Shown piece by piece: positions 19,439 to 28,607 of a DNA stretch of 64,000 nucleotides. The DNA comes from Peptostreptococcaceae bacterium VA2 (GTDB lineage Bacteria; Bacillota; Clostridia; Peptostreptococcales; Peptostreptococcaceae). Within the stretch, counting starts at the first letter, position 1; the number at the start of each line of letters is the position of its first letter. The notes under the pieces are model-generated. The model saw nothing but the letters and a program-made list of their open reading frames with translations. It was not told the DNA's origin and searched no databases. Location: assembly GCA_000686145.1 (NCBI GenBank), contig JMMB01000007.1, forward strand, positions 372,001 through 436,000, written 5' to 3'. Made by a program: the position numbers and the translations under genes.

Positions 19439-19753
19439 ATGGAGCAAAGAATACTTTATTTTGATATAGTAAATGGAATTTCTGGTGATATGACACTTGC
19501 TGCTTTACTAAACTTAGGAGTACCAAAAGAATTATTTTTAGAAGAAATAAAAAAACTAAGTATGAATGATGAATTTGAAATAAAAATAAGCTCTAAAAAT
19601 GAAAGTGGAATAATAGGTACTAATGTAGACGTAATAACTAAAGAAACTCATGCACATAGGCATTTAGTAGACATATTTGACATAATTGATAAAAGTGATT
19701 TAAATGAAAATATAAAAGACATGTCAAAAAAAAATATTTATGACTATAGGTGA
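19439..19753 (+). CDS. larC: LarC N-terminal part (first frame)
   Basis: LarC inserts nickel into the pincer cofactor, using CTP. This frame gives residues 1 to about 96 of a normal LarC (YFDIVNGISGDMTLAALLNLG, the family N-terminal signature, and a short His-rich HAHRH). It then reaches A9 (19726-19734), after which this frame reads NIYDYR and stops. The natural continuation IFMTIGEAEAKVHG is in the +1 frame. RBS AAGGAG. Without a frame change the product would be a useless 104-residue fragment. Either an indel has broken the gene, the read has a homopolymer error, or slippage restores it. Confidence 0.85.
   Translation: MEQRILYFDIVNGISGDMTLAALLNLGVPKELFLEEIKKLSMNDEFEIKISSKNESGIIGTNVDVITKETHAHRHLVDIFDIIDKSDLNENIKDMSKKNIYDYR
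19726..19734 (+). other. A9 tract, first larC frame junction (+1)
   Basis: Nine A residues at the point where the LarC reading must move forward one base (frame of 19439 to frame of 19740). Loss of one A from DNA or transcript (A8), or a +1 ribosomal shift, would join the parts. Long A tracts are known sites of polymerase slippage in A+T-rich bacteria. Confidence 0.8.
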
Positions 19754-20174
19754 AGCTGAAGCTAAGGTTCATGGAACTACAATAGATAAAATACACTTTC
19801 ATGAAGTAGGAGCAATAGATTCGATAGTGGATATAATAGGGACATCTATATTAATAGATTTGCTTAACATAGATAAAATATGTTCTAGTCCTATACCTGT
19901 AGGGTCTGGGTTTGTAAAATGTGACCATGGAATGATGCCTGTTCCTGCTCCTGCAACTATAGAAATACTTAGAGGTACTCCAATTAAGTTAAATAACGTT
20001 AAAGGTGAATGTACAACTCCAACAGGTGCAGCGATAATAAAAACGTTGTGTGACGAGTTTGTAGATGAACTAGAATTTGAGGTTAATCAAATTGGATATG
20101 GAATGGGTCAGAAAAAATTTGAAATACCAAATATGTTAAGGACTATTTTAGGATTAAAAAAAAAGAAGAAATAA
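19734..20174 (+). CDS. larC: LarC middle part, LarC1 core (second frame)
   Basis: Continues LarC from IFMTIGEAEAKVHG. It contains the conserved metal-site segment HFHEVGAIDSIVDIIG, SPIPVGSGFVKCDHGMMPVPAPAT, and the CTP/product region KGECTTPTGAAIIKTL, ending at PNMLRTILGLKKKKK and a stop. There is no ribosome site of its own; the ATG at 19740 is internal to the protein fold. The end of this frame coincides with the position where LarC1 stops and LarC2 is reached by programmed frameshifting in Lactiplantibacillus plantarum. Confidence 0.85.
   Translation: MFMTIGEAEAKVHGTTIDKIHFHEVGAIDSIVDIIGTSILIDLLNIDKICSSPIPVGSGFVKCDHGMMPVPAPATIEILRGTPIKLNNVKGECTTPTGAAIIKTLCDEFVDELEFEVNQIGYGMGQKKFEIPNMLRTILGLKKKKK
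20159..20165 (+). other. A AAA AAG slippery heptamer in larC (-1)
   Basis: In the reading frame the codons are TTA AAA AAA AAG AAG AAA TAA, so the heptamer A AAA AAG is in exact phase for a -1 shift, the same slippery sequence as E. coli dnaX. After the shift, reading continues GAA GAA ATA ATA TAT into the C-terminal half. The zero-frame stop (20172-20174) comes two codons after AAG. Confidence 0.8.
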
Positions 20175-20623
20175 TATATGAAATAAATGCGAACATTGAT
20201 GATATGTCTTCTGAGATATATTCATATTTATATGAGAAAATATTAAAAGATGGAGCACTTGATGTATATACAGAAAGTATATATATGAAAAAAAATAGAC
20301 CTGCAACTAAACTGTCAATTTTATGTAAAAAGAGTGATTTAGAAAAGTTTATAGATTTATTACTTATAGAAACTACTACATTTGGAGTGAGATATCATGA
20401 ATACAATAGAAAGATACTAACTAGAAAATTCACTGAAATTGATACCCCTTATGGATTAGTAAATGTTAAACTAGGTTATTACGATGGGAAAATAATAAAA
20501 GCAACGCCTGAATATGAAGATTGTAAGAAAATTGCAAATAAGCATGAAATCCCACTAAATCAACTACTATATAAAATAAATTATATTATAAACAAAAAAT
20601 TTGACTTAAACTTGTTGACATAA
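20165..20623 (+). CDS. larC: LarC C-terminal part, LarC2 (third frame)
   Basis: Open from the slippery site: EEIIYEINANIDDMSSEIY, the conserved start of the LarC C-terminal ferredoxin-like domain, then ALDVYTESIYMKKNRPATKL and the CKKIANKHEIPL tail. The product ends normally. The first internal ATG (20204) has no ribosome site and lies inside the fold, so independent expression is unlikely. The intact C-terminal sequence argues that the gene is still under selection and is read through frameshifting. Confidence 0.85.
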   Translation, partial: EEIIYEINANIDDMSSEIYSYLYEKILKDGALDVYTESIYMKKNRPATKLSILCKKSDLEKFIDLLLIETTTFGVRYHEYNRKILTRKFTEIDTPYGLVNVKLGYYDGKIIKATPEYEDCKKIANKHEIPLNQLLYKINYIINKKFDLNLLT

Positions 20624-20643
20624 ACAAAAAATTTTGATAAATT
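20615..20643 (+). promoter_or_regulatory. Promoter of the guanine riboswitch transcript
   Basis: Perfect -35 TTGACA (20615-20620), overlapping the end of larC, and a weak -10 around 20636-20643 (TGATAAATT). Transcription would start about 40 bases before the aptamer. Confidence 0.55.
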
Positions 20644-20686
20644 AGGATTTAACTTAAAGAAAAAATTTATAAACTGAATACAATAT

Positions 20687-20762
20687 ATCACTCGTATATA
20701 CTTGGAAATAAGGTCTGAGAGTTTCTACCGAGATACCGTAAATATCTTGACTATGAGTGAAA
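20687..20762 (+). ncRNA. Guanine-type purine riboswitch aptamer
   Basis: P1 arms CACTC (20689-20693) and GAGTG (20755-20759) enclose the purine core: GTTTCTACCGAGATACCGTAA and TTGACTATG. The discriminating residue in GACTAT is C, the guanine/hypoxanthine class (U in adenine switches). It lies upstream of guaB and, by family behaviour, lowers expression when guanine is bound. Confidence 0.95.
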
Positions 20763-20857
20763 TTATTATAGCAGAATATCAAATAAAGTAAACTAATAGG
20801 CTGATTAGATATCCTTATTAGTTGGCTATAAAGTACGATATTTTGGAAACCTGTATA

Positions 20858-20911
20858 GTAATTTCACTTTTATGAGAATAATAATGAAGTTACTATACAG
20901 GTTTTTTTTAT
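20858..20911 (+). terminator. Riboswitch-controlled terminator before guaB
   Basis: Arms ACCTGTATAGTAA.TTCA and TGAA.TTACTATACAGGT followed by TTTTTTTT. The 5' arm TAGTAATTTCACT (20867-20879) is also complementary, with one mismatch, to AGTGAAATTATTA (20756-20768), the 3' strand of aptamer helix P1. Ligand-stabilised P1 therefore frees the terminator: an OFF switch whose antiterminator can be read directly. Confidence 0.9.
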
Positions 20912-20925
20912 ACAAATATGAAACA

Positions 20926-20959
20926 CGAACAAAAAATAAAAACTGTAGTTAAAAATTCG
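20926..20959 (+). promoter_or_regulatory. CGAA/TTCG purine operator, guaB
   Basis: ACGAAC (CGAA at 20926) and ATTCGT (TTCG at 20956) face each other with 30 bases start to start, resembling paired PurBoxes (CCGAAC...). The element overlaps the -35 region of a promoter with TATAAT at 20972-20977, downstream of the riboswitch terminator. The same spacing occurs at 26769 and 30434. The regulator is inferred. Confidence 0.5.
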
Positions 20960-20984
20960 TTATATATAATGTATAATAATATAA

Positions 20985-22469
<1,485 letters not shown>

Positions 22470-22472
22470 TAT

Positions 22473-24005
22473 ATGAAGCATGAATTAGTACTTGTAATGG
22501 ACTTTGGTGGTCAGTATAACCAATTAATAGCAAGAAGAGTAAGAGAAAATAATGTATATTGTGAAATAATTCCATATACTACAAATATAGAAAAAATAAA
22601 AGCTATGAATCCTAAGGGAATAATATTTACAGGTGGACCTAACAGTGCATATTTAGAAAATTCTCCTAAGATATCAAAAGAAATATTTGAGATAGGTGTA
22701 CCGATACTTGGAATATGCTATGGAGTTCAAGTGATGGCTCATATATTAGGTGGAAACGTAAGAAAAGGGAATAACAGCGAAAAAGAGTATGGAAAGACTT
22801 CAATAACATATGAAAAATCAGCTATACTTGAAGGATTAACAACAAGCACTGTATGGATGAGTCATACAGATTTAATAGATAAATTACCTGAAGGATTTAA
22901 GTCAGTTGCACACACTAATGATTGTTCTGTTGCAGCTATGGAAAATGAAGAAAGAAAATTATATGGAGTACAATTCCATCCAGAAGTTGAACACTGCCTA
23001 GAAGGAGATAAAATACTTAAAAACTTCTTATACAATGTTTGTAAAGTAACTGGAGATTGGACTACTGATTCATTTATAAGTGACAAAATAAAAGAGTTAA
23101 AAGAAAAAATAGGAAATAAAAAAGTATTATGTGCTTTAAGTGGTGGAGTTGATTCATCAGTAGCAGCAGTACTTGTTCATAGAGCAATAGGTGATAACTT
23201 AACTTGTGTATTCGTAGATCATGGATTACTTAGAAAAAATGAAGGTAATGATGTAGAAAGAATATTCAGAGATAGATTTGATATGAACTTAATAAGAGTT
23301 AACTGTGAAGATAGATTCTTAGGTAAGTTAAAAGGAATAACTGAACCAGAAGCTAAAAGAAAAGTAATTGGGGAAGAATTCATAAGAGTATTTGAAGAAG
23401 AATCAAATAAATTAGGTAAAATGGACTTCTTAGTTCAAGGAACTATATATCCAGATGTTGTAGAAAGTGGGCAAGGTGAAGCTGCTACTATAAAATCTCA
23501 CCACAATGTTGGAGGAATACCTGAAGATATAGAATTTGAAATAATAGAACCATTAAGAGAATTATTCAAAGATGAAGTTAGAAAAATAGGTTTAGAGCTT
23601 GGAATAGAAGAAGATTTAATATTTAGACATCCCTTCCCAGGACCTGGTCTTGGAATAAGAGTTATAGGCGAAGTAACTAAAGAAAGATGCGATATATTAA
23701 GAGAAGCAGATGCAATATACATGGAAATACTAAAAGAACATGGATTATACAAAGAGATATGGCAAGCATTTGCTACATTACCAGATGTGAAAACAGTTGG
23801 AGTTATGGGCGATGAAAGAACTTATGCATATTTAGTTGGTATAAGAGCAGTTACATCTTCTGATGGAATGACTTCAGATTGGTACAAAATGCCATATGAT
23901 GTATTAGAAAAAATATCTAATAGAATTGTAAATGAAGTTGATGGAGCAAATAGAGTAGTTTATGATATAACTTCTAAACCACCGGGAACTATAGAGTGGG
24001 AATAA
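22473..24005 (+). CDS. guaA: GMP synthase (glutamine-hydrolysing)
   Basis: Aminates XMP to GMP using glutamine and ATP. 510 residues. N-terminal class I amidotransferase (nucleophile in GICYGVQ, His/Glu in FHPEVEH), ATP pyrophosphatase P-loop SGGVDSS (about 224-230), and C-terminal dimerisation domain ending in the invariant KPPGTIEWE. Cotranscribed with guaB; the start ATG is preceded by GGAGAT within the end of guaB. Confidence 0.98.
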   Translation: MKHELVLVMDFGGQYNQLIARRVRENNVYCEIIPYTTNIEKIKAMNPKGIIFTGGPNSAYLENSPKISKEIFEIGVPILGICYGVQVMAHILGGNVRKGNNSEKEYGKTSITYEKSAILEGLTTSTVWMSHTDLIDKLPEGFKSVAHTNDCSVAAMENEERKLYGVQFHPEVEHCLEGDKILKNFLYNVCKVTGDWTTDSFISDKIKELKEKIGNKKVLCALSGGVDSSVAAVLVHRAIGDNLTCVFVDHGLLRKNEGNDVERIFRDRFDMNLIRVNCEDRFLGKLKGITEPEAKRKVIGEEFIRVFEEESNKLGKMDFLVQGTIYPDVVESGQGEAATIKSHHNVGGIPEDIEFEIIEPLRELFKDEVRKIGLELGIEEDLIFRHPFPGPGLGIRVIGEVTKERCDILREADAIYMEILKEHGLYKEIWQAFATLPDVKTVGVMGDERTYAYLVGIRAVTSSDGMTSDWYKMPYDVLEKISNRIVNEVDGANRVVYDITSKPPGTIEWE

Positions 24006-24044
24006 TATAAATATAATTCAACTTAAATATAGAACACTTTACAA

Positions 24045-24086
24045 ATTACAAAAAATAAAAGGCGAATGCCTTTTATTTTTTGTAAT
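24045..24086 (+). terminator. Terminator of guaBA
   Basis: A perfect 19-bp stem (ATTACAAAAAATAAAAGGC and its complement) with GAAT loop. The T-rich 3' arm supplies the U tract; it may act on both strands. Confidence 0.88.
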
Positions 24087-24127
24087 CATAGAACTAATAA
24101 AAAATTTTACGTAAGGAGGTATACAAA

Positions 24128-25465
24128 GTGCAAAAAAATACATCGCAAGCACAATCTAATACAAATTTATTAGAAAAAATATTTAAACTAAAAGAAAACA
24201 ACACAAATGTAAAAATAGAAGTACTTGCAGGAATAACAACATTTATGACTATAGCATACATACTAGTTGTAAATCCTAATATACTGGGTGAAGCAGGAAT
24301 GGATAAAGGTGCTGTTTTTACAGCAACAGCGATAGCATCAGGAATTGGTTGTTTTGTAATGGGATTACTTGCGAACTATCCTATTATATTAGCACCTAGT
24401 ATGGGTATAAATGCATTTTTCACCTATACAATAGTTTTAGGAATGGGATATACTTGGCAATTTGCATTATGTGCAATGTTTATAGAAGGTATTATATTTG
24501 TCTTATTAACAGTAACAAATGTTCGTGAAAAAATAATAGAATGTATGCCTGAAGTTTTAAAGCATGCTATAACGGCTGGAATTGGTCTGTTTATAACATT
24601 TATAGGTCTTGTAAATGCAGGAATTATACAACAAGGTGGAGCTATAATATCTTTAGGTAATATAAAATCTCCAGTTGTAGTTCTTTCTATAGTAGGATTG
24701 ATGATAGCAGCTACATTATTAATTAAAAATGTAAATGGTGCATTTTTAATATCTATAATAATAACATCAGCATTAGGTATGCTGTTTGCTATAGTACCTA
24801 TGCCAAATGGAGTAATTGATTTACCTCCATCTATACAACCTGTGTTTATGAAGGTATTTGAGGTTACTAAAGCTGACATATTTAGTTTAGATATGTTGAT
24901 TATAGTTGTTACACTTTTATTTGTTAATATGTTTGATTCAATCGGATTTTTATTAGGAATAGCTCAAAGAGCTAATTTATTAGATGAAGAAGGAAAGATG
25001 CCAAATGTAAAAAAAGCATTATTGGCAGAATCCATTTCTACAACTACAGCTTCATTATTAGGTACATCTACTTTAGCAACAACAGTTGAAAGTGGAGCAG
25101 GAATTGCAGCTGGAGGAAGAACTGGTTTAACTGCTTGTGTTACAGGCATTTTATTCTTTATATCATTATTCTTTGCGCCATTATTTGTATCAATACCAGC
25201 GCAAGCAACAGCTCCTATACTTATATTAGTAGGATTTATGATGGCGAGTTCAATACTGAGAATTGATTTTAGTGATTATACAGATGCAATACCAGCATTT
25301 TTAACATTTATAATAATGCCACTAGCATATAGTGTTGCAGATGGTATTATGTTTGGTATTATTTCTTACACTATATTAAAATTGCTTTCAAATAAAAGAA
25401 AAGATGTAAAATTATCATTAATAATTTTAACAATAATATTTATACTAAAATTTGCTTTATTGTAA
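24128..25465 (+). CDS. AzgA-type purine permease (copy 1)
   Basis: 445 residues with about 12-14 membrane spans, of the guanine/hypoxanthine (PbuG/AzgA) branch of the NCS2-like permeases: TFMTIAYILVVNPNIL near the N-terminus, the FxxTYTIVLGMGYTWQFAL stretch, MFDSIGFLLG, GTSTLATTVESGAGIAAGGRTGL. Start is GTG at 24128, eight bases after AAGGAGGT. About two thirds identical by eye to copy 2 at 26930. No terminator is seen before the lipoprotein gene 110 bases downstream, so they may be co-transcribed. Confidence 0.92.
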   Translation: MQKNTSQAQSNTNLLEKIFKLKENNTNVKIEVLAGITTFMTIAYILVVNPNILGEAGMDKGAVFTATAIASGIGCFVMGLLANYPIILAPSMGINAFFTYTIVLGMGYTWQFALCAMFIEGIIFVLLTVTNVREKIIECMPEVLKHAITAGIGLFITFIGLVNAGIIQQGGAIISLGNIKSPVVVLSIVGLMIAATLLIKNVNGAFLISIIITSALGMLFAIVPMPNGVIDLPPSIQPVFMKVFEVTKADIFSLDMLIIVVTLLFVNMFDSIGFLLGIAQRANLLDEEGKMPNVKKALLAESISTTTASLLGTSTLATTVESGAGIAAGGRTGLTACVTGILFFISLFFAPLFVSIPAQATAPILILVGFMMASSILRIDFSDYTDAIPAFLTFIIMPLAYSVADGIMFGIISYTILKLLSNKRKDVKLSLIILTIIFILKFALL

Positions 25466-25575
25466 TCAAATCTATTACAAATAGAATATAAAATAAATCG
25501 ATACTATGAATATAAATTAAAATATTATACAACATATAGATATAATTAAAGATTTAAATGTCTTAGGAGGAAAAT

Positions 25576-26607
25576 ATGAAATTAAAAAAAATAACAGCTG
25601 TAAGTGCGGCAATAGTAATGGCTTCGTTAAGTTTAGTTGGATGTGGGTCTGAAAAATCATCAACAAATGAAAAAAGTAGCAAAAGTTTAAAAATAGGTAT
25701 GGTAGCAGATGTCGGAGGAATAAATGATGAATCTTTCAATCAATCTGCTTGGGAAGGTCTCCAAAAAGCTAAAAAAGATTTCGGAATAGATGTTAAGCTA
25801 ATAGAGTCAAAACAAGCATCTGAGTACATAACTAATATGGAAAGTCTTATAGATGATGGAGTAGATTTAGTTGTAGGTGTTGGAAATACCATGAAGGATG
25901 ATATAAAGAAAGAAGCTGAAAATTATCCAGATAAACAATTTGTATTAATCGATGAAACTTATGATGAAATACCTAAAAATGTAACGCCTATATTATTTAA
26001 AGAAAATGAAGCAGCATATTTAACTGGTCTTATAGCAGGGAAAATGACTAAGACTAATAATGTAGGATTTATAGGTGGTATGCAAAATCCTGTTATATCA
26101 AGATTTGAATATGGATATATGGCAGGAGTTAAAGAAGCAAATAAAGATGCTGAGGTTAAAACTCAATATGCAGGAACATTTGGAGATGCAGCTAAAGGAA
26201 AATCTATAGCTAATCAAATGTATGGAAATAATATAGATGTGATACTTTCAGCAGCTGGAGGAACAGGTATAGGTGCGATAGAATCAGCTAAAGAAAAAGG
26301 TAAATTCGCAATCGGTGTTGATAGAGACCAAAGTGATTTAGCACCAGATAATGTATTAACTTCAGCTTTGAAAATGGTTAATGTAGGTGTTTATGATACT
26401 GCGAAGGAATTAGTAGATGGAAAATTAACTGGTGGAGAAAACAAAGTATACGGACTTAAAGAAGATGGTGTTGGAATACCTGAATCAACAAAAAAATTAG
26501 TACCACAAGAAATATTAGATTATGTAAATGGTGTGGTAGAAAAAATTAAAAGCGGAGAAATAAAAGTACCAGCTAATAAAGAAGATTATGACGCAACTCA
26601 AAAATAA
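25576..26607 (+). CDS. BMP-family nucleoside-binding lipoprotein
   Basis: 343 residues. Lipoprotein signal with lipobox LVGC, lipidated Cys23. The mature domain is of the Bmp/PnrA-like family: DVGGINDESFNQSAWEG, GVGNTM, DETYDEIPKNV, GGMQNPVISRFEYGYMAGV, AAGGTGIGAI, GVDRDQSD. Such proteins deliver purine nucleosides to an ABC importer (NupABC/Bmp type), held on the outer face of the membrane. No ATPase or permease genes for such an importer are next to it, so its partner must be encoded elsewhere. RBS TTAGGAGG. Sits between two purine permeases. Confidence 0.94.
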   Translation: MKLKKITAVSAAIVMASLSLVGCGSEKSSTNEKSSKSLKIGMVADVGGINDESFNQSAWEGLQKAKKDFGIDVKLIESKQASEYITNMESLIDDGVDLVVGVGNTMKDDIKKEAENYPDKQFVLIDETYDEIPKNVTPILFKENEAAYLTGLIAGKMTKTNNVGFIGGMQNPVISRFEYGYMAGVKEANKDAEVKTQYAGTFGDAAKGKSIANQMYGNNIDVILSAAGGTGIGAIESAKEKGKFAIGVDRDQSDLAPDNVLTSALKMVNVGVYDTAKELVDGKLTGGENKVYGLKEDGVGIPESTKKLVPQEILDYVNGVVEKIKSGEIKVPANKEDYDATQK

Positions 26608-26635
26608 TTCGTTTTTAAAAATGAATTATTTAAGG

Positions 26636-26668
26636 AACTAGAATATAAAAATATTCTAGTTTTTTTTA
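26636..26668 (+). terminator. Terminator of the BMP lipoprotein gene
   Basis: Eleven-base arms AACTAGAATAT/ATATTCTAGTT, A4 loop, then TTTTTTT. Confidence 0.9.
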
Positions 26669-26768
26669 TTTAAAATTGGAATTTAGCATGTTTTTAAGCG
26701 TAAATTGTATATATTACGAATGTTTACTGCATTTATACCACAAAATGGAAAAATAATTGCATAAAATA

Positions 26769-26802
26769 CGAACTTTTATAAAAAAATAAAATTAAATGTT
26801 CT
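26769..26802 (+). promoter_or_regulatory. CGAA/TTCT purine operator, second permease
   Basis: TACGAAC (CGAA at 26769) and TGTTCT (TTCT at 26799), again 30 bases apart start to start, 8 bases upstream of the -35 at 26811. Right arm is one base off TTCG. Confidence 0.45.
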
Positions 26803-26929
26803 AAAATGTATTGAAAAAATCTGTACAATATAATATAATAATTAATGTAAGGTTAGTTAATGTACGAATTATATTGATTTAAAAGGTATAATTAGTTTGA
26901 AAAACTTTGAATATAACTAGGAGGATGAA

Positions 26930-28261
26930 ATGCAAACTACTCAATCCGTGAATACAGGAATTTTAGAAAAAGTATTTAAACTATCGGAAAATAATACAAA
27001 TGTAAAAACAGAAGTTATGGCAGGTATAACAACATTTATGACAATGGCATATATATTAGTTGTAAATGCAAACATACTTTCAGATGCAGGTATGGATAAA
27101 GGCGCAGTATTTGCAGCAACAGCAATAGCAGCATTTATAGGAAGTTGTGCTATGGGACTTTTAGCAAATTATCCAATAGCTTTAGCACCAGGTATGGGAC
27201 TTAACGCATTCTTTGCTTATACAGTAGTTTTATCAATGGGATACAGTTGGCAATTTGCACTATGTGCAGTATTAATAGAAGGAATAATATTTATATTACT
27301 TACAATAACAAACGTTAGAGAAAAGATAATAGATTGTATACCAACAGTTTTAAAACATGCAGTTACAGCGGGTATAGGACTATTTATAGCATTTATAGGA
27401 TTATCAAATGCAGGTATAGTTGTTAATGGGGCTACTATACTTTCATTAGGAAATTTAAAAGATCCATTAGTTTTATTAACAATATTTGGACTATTATTAG
27501 CAGCAGTTTTATTAGCTAAAAATGTAAAAGGTGCATTCCTTATAGGGATGTTAACAATATCAGCAATAGGTATGATAGGTGGATTAGTTGAACTACCTAA
27601 AGGTATAATATCATCTGCACCATCGTTAAAGCCTATATTCTTACAAGCTTTATCAGTTCCGGTTGATCAAATATTTAGTTTAGATATGGTAGTAGTTGTA
27701 TTTACTTTCTTATTTGTTGATTTATTTGATACAGTAGGATGTTTATTAGGTGTAGCATCTAAAGGAAATATGTTAGATGAAGAAGGAAAATTACCAAAGG
27801 TTAAACAAGCATTATTTGCAGATGCAATAGCTACTACAATAGGAGCACTTTTAGGAACATCTACAGTTACTTCATATGTTGAGAGTGCAGCAGGTATAGG
27901 TGACGGAGGAAGAACTGGATTAACAGCAGTTACAACTGGTTTCTTATTCTTATTATCATTATTCTTTGCACCAGTATTTACAGCAATACCAACACAAGCA
28001 ACAGCACCAGTACTTATATTAGTAGGTGTTATGATGGCGAGTTCGTTAACTGAGATAGATTTTAGCGATTTTACAAATGCAATACCAGCATTTTTAACAT
28101 TTGCTATGATGCCATTAGCTTATAGTATAGCTGACGGTATAATATTTGGAATAATATCATTTACAGTATTAAAGATAGCAACTAAAAGAACGAAAGAAGT
28201 TAATGTATCTTTAATAGTACTTTCAATACTGTTTGTGTGTAAATTTGCATTCTTAGGTTAA
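26930..28261 (+). CDS. AzgA-type purine permease (copy 2)
   Basis: 443 residues, polytopic, close paralogue of the permease at 24128 (shared TFMT-AYILVVN, GAVF-ATAIA, GTST, ESAAGIGDGGRTGL). Likely hypoxanthine/guanine:proton symport. RBS TAGGAGG. Own promoter (26811-26839) behind the PurR-like operator, unlike copy 1, so the two copies are probably expressed under different conditions. A long palindrome follows the stop. Confidence 0.93.
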   Translation: MQTTQSVNTGILEKVFKLSENNTNVKTEVMAGITTFMTMAYILVVNANILSDAGMDKGAVFAATAIAAFIGSCAMGLLANYPIALAPGMGLNAFFAYTVVLSMGYSWQFALCAVLIEGIIFILLTITNVREKIIDCIPTVLKHAVTAGIGLFIAFIGLSNAGIVVNGATILSLGNLKDPLVLLTIFGLLLAAVLLAKNVKGAFLIGMLTISAIGMIGGLVELPKGIISSAPSLKPIFLQALSVPVDQIFSLDMVVVVFTFLFVDLFDTVGCLLGVASKGNMLDEEGKLPKVKQALFADAIATTIGALLGTSTVTSYVESAAGIGDGGRTGLTAVTTGFLFLLSLFFAPVFTAIPTQATAPVLILVGVMMASSLTEIDFSDFTNAIPAFLTFAMMPLAYSIADGIIFGIISFTVLKIATKRTKEVNVSLIVLSILFVCKFAFLG

Positions 28262-28266
28262 TAAAA

Positions 28267-28314
28267 ATATATTTAAAATCACCCTTTTATATAAAAGGGT
28301 GATTTTAAATATAT
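28267..28314. terminator. Perfect 48-base palindrome, probable terminator
   Basis: A perfect inverted repeat of 24-base arms with the core ATCACCCTTTTAT/ATAAAAGGGTGAT directly after the permease stop. It lacks a long T run but ends TTTTAAATAT, so it may end transcription from either side. Confidence 0.7.
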
Positions 28315-28607
28315 AAATAATAAATTGTATTTATAAAATGATAGTTATTTTAAATCACATTGTACAAAATTTATAAAATGGGATAAAAAAAGATTGATTA
28401 TATAATAACATAAAAAATTTGTACAAAAAAGTCTTTTCCTGAAAGCGTTTAAGTGTTAATATAGATAGATAGTTAATTAATGTATGTTAATATATATAAA
28501 TAGTTAATTAACGTATGTTAATATATATAAATAGTTAATTAACGTAGTAAATGTATATTTTACTAACGGAATTATAAAAAATTAAATGAATCAAGGGGGC
28601 TATTATT
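28315..28607. other. Upstream region of the amino-acid permease
   Basis: 293 bp with no gene. It holds a cre-like element TGAAAGCGTTTAAG (28440-28453; the last two positions differ from the CcpA consensus) and, 18 bases on, a 31-bp tandem repeat. A possible -35 TTGTAC lies near 28420. Confidence 0.55.
28471..28554 (+). repeat. 31-bp tandem repeat, 2.7 copies
   Basis: AGTTAATTAA-YGTATGTTAATATATATAAAT starts at 28471, 28502 and 28533; the third copy is cut short after TTAATTAACGTA. Copies 1 and 2 differ at one base (T/C). Each contains the palindrome TTAATTAA. Located about 55 bases before the permease start codon, in the likely promoter or leader. Confidence 0.88.

Larger units (their letters stand above)
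26608..26929. other. 322-bp intergenic, terminator plus permease promoter
   Basis: Contains the lipoprotein gene terminator (26636-26668), a PurR-like CGAA/TTCT pair (26769-26802), and a promoter TTGAAA (26811-26816), 17 bp, TATAAT (26834-26839) for the second permease. The operator lies just upstream of the -35. Additional ACGAA half-sites occur at 26716 and 26864. No gene seen. Confidence 0.65.

Noticed and set aside
19439-20623. larC as a plain pseudogene
   Set aside because: Only two single-base junctions, both at A9 tracts, with conserved sequence throughout and one in-phase slippery heptamer. Decay is possible but not the best reading.
28471-28554. CRISPR array
   Set aside because: The 31-bp units are directly adjacent with no unique spacers and no cas genes.
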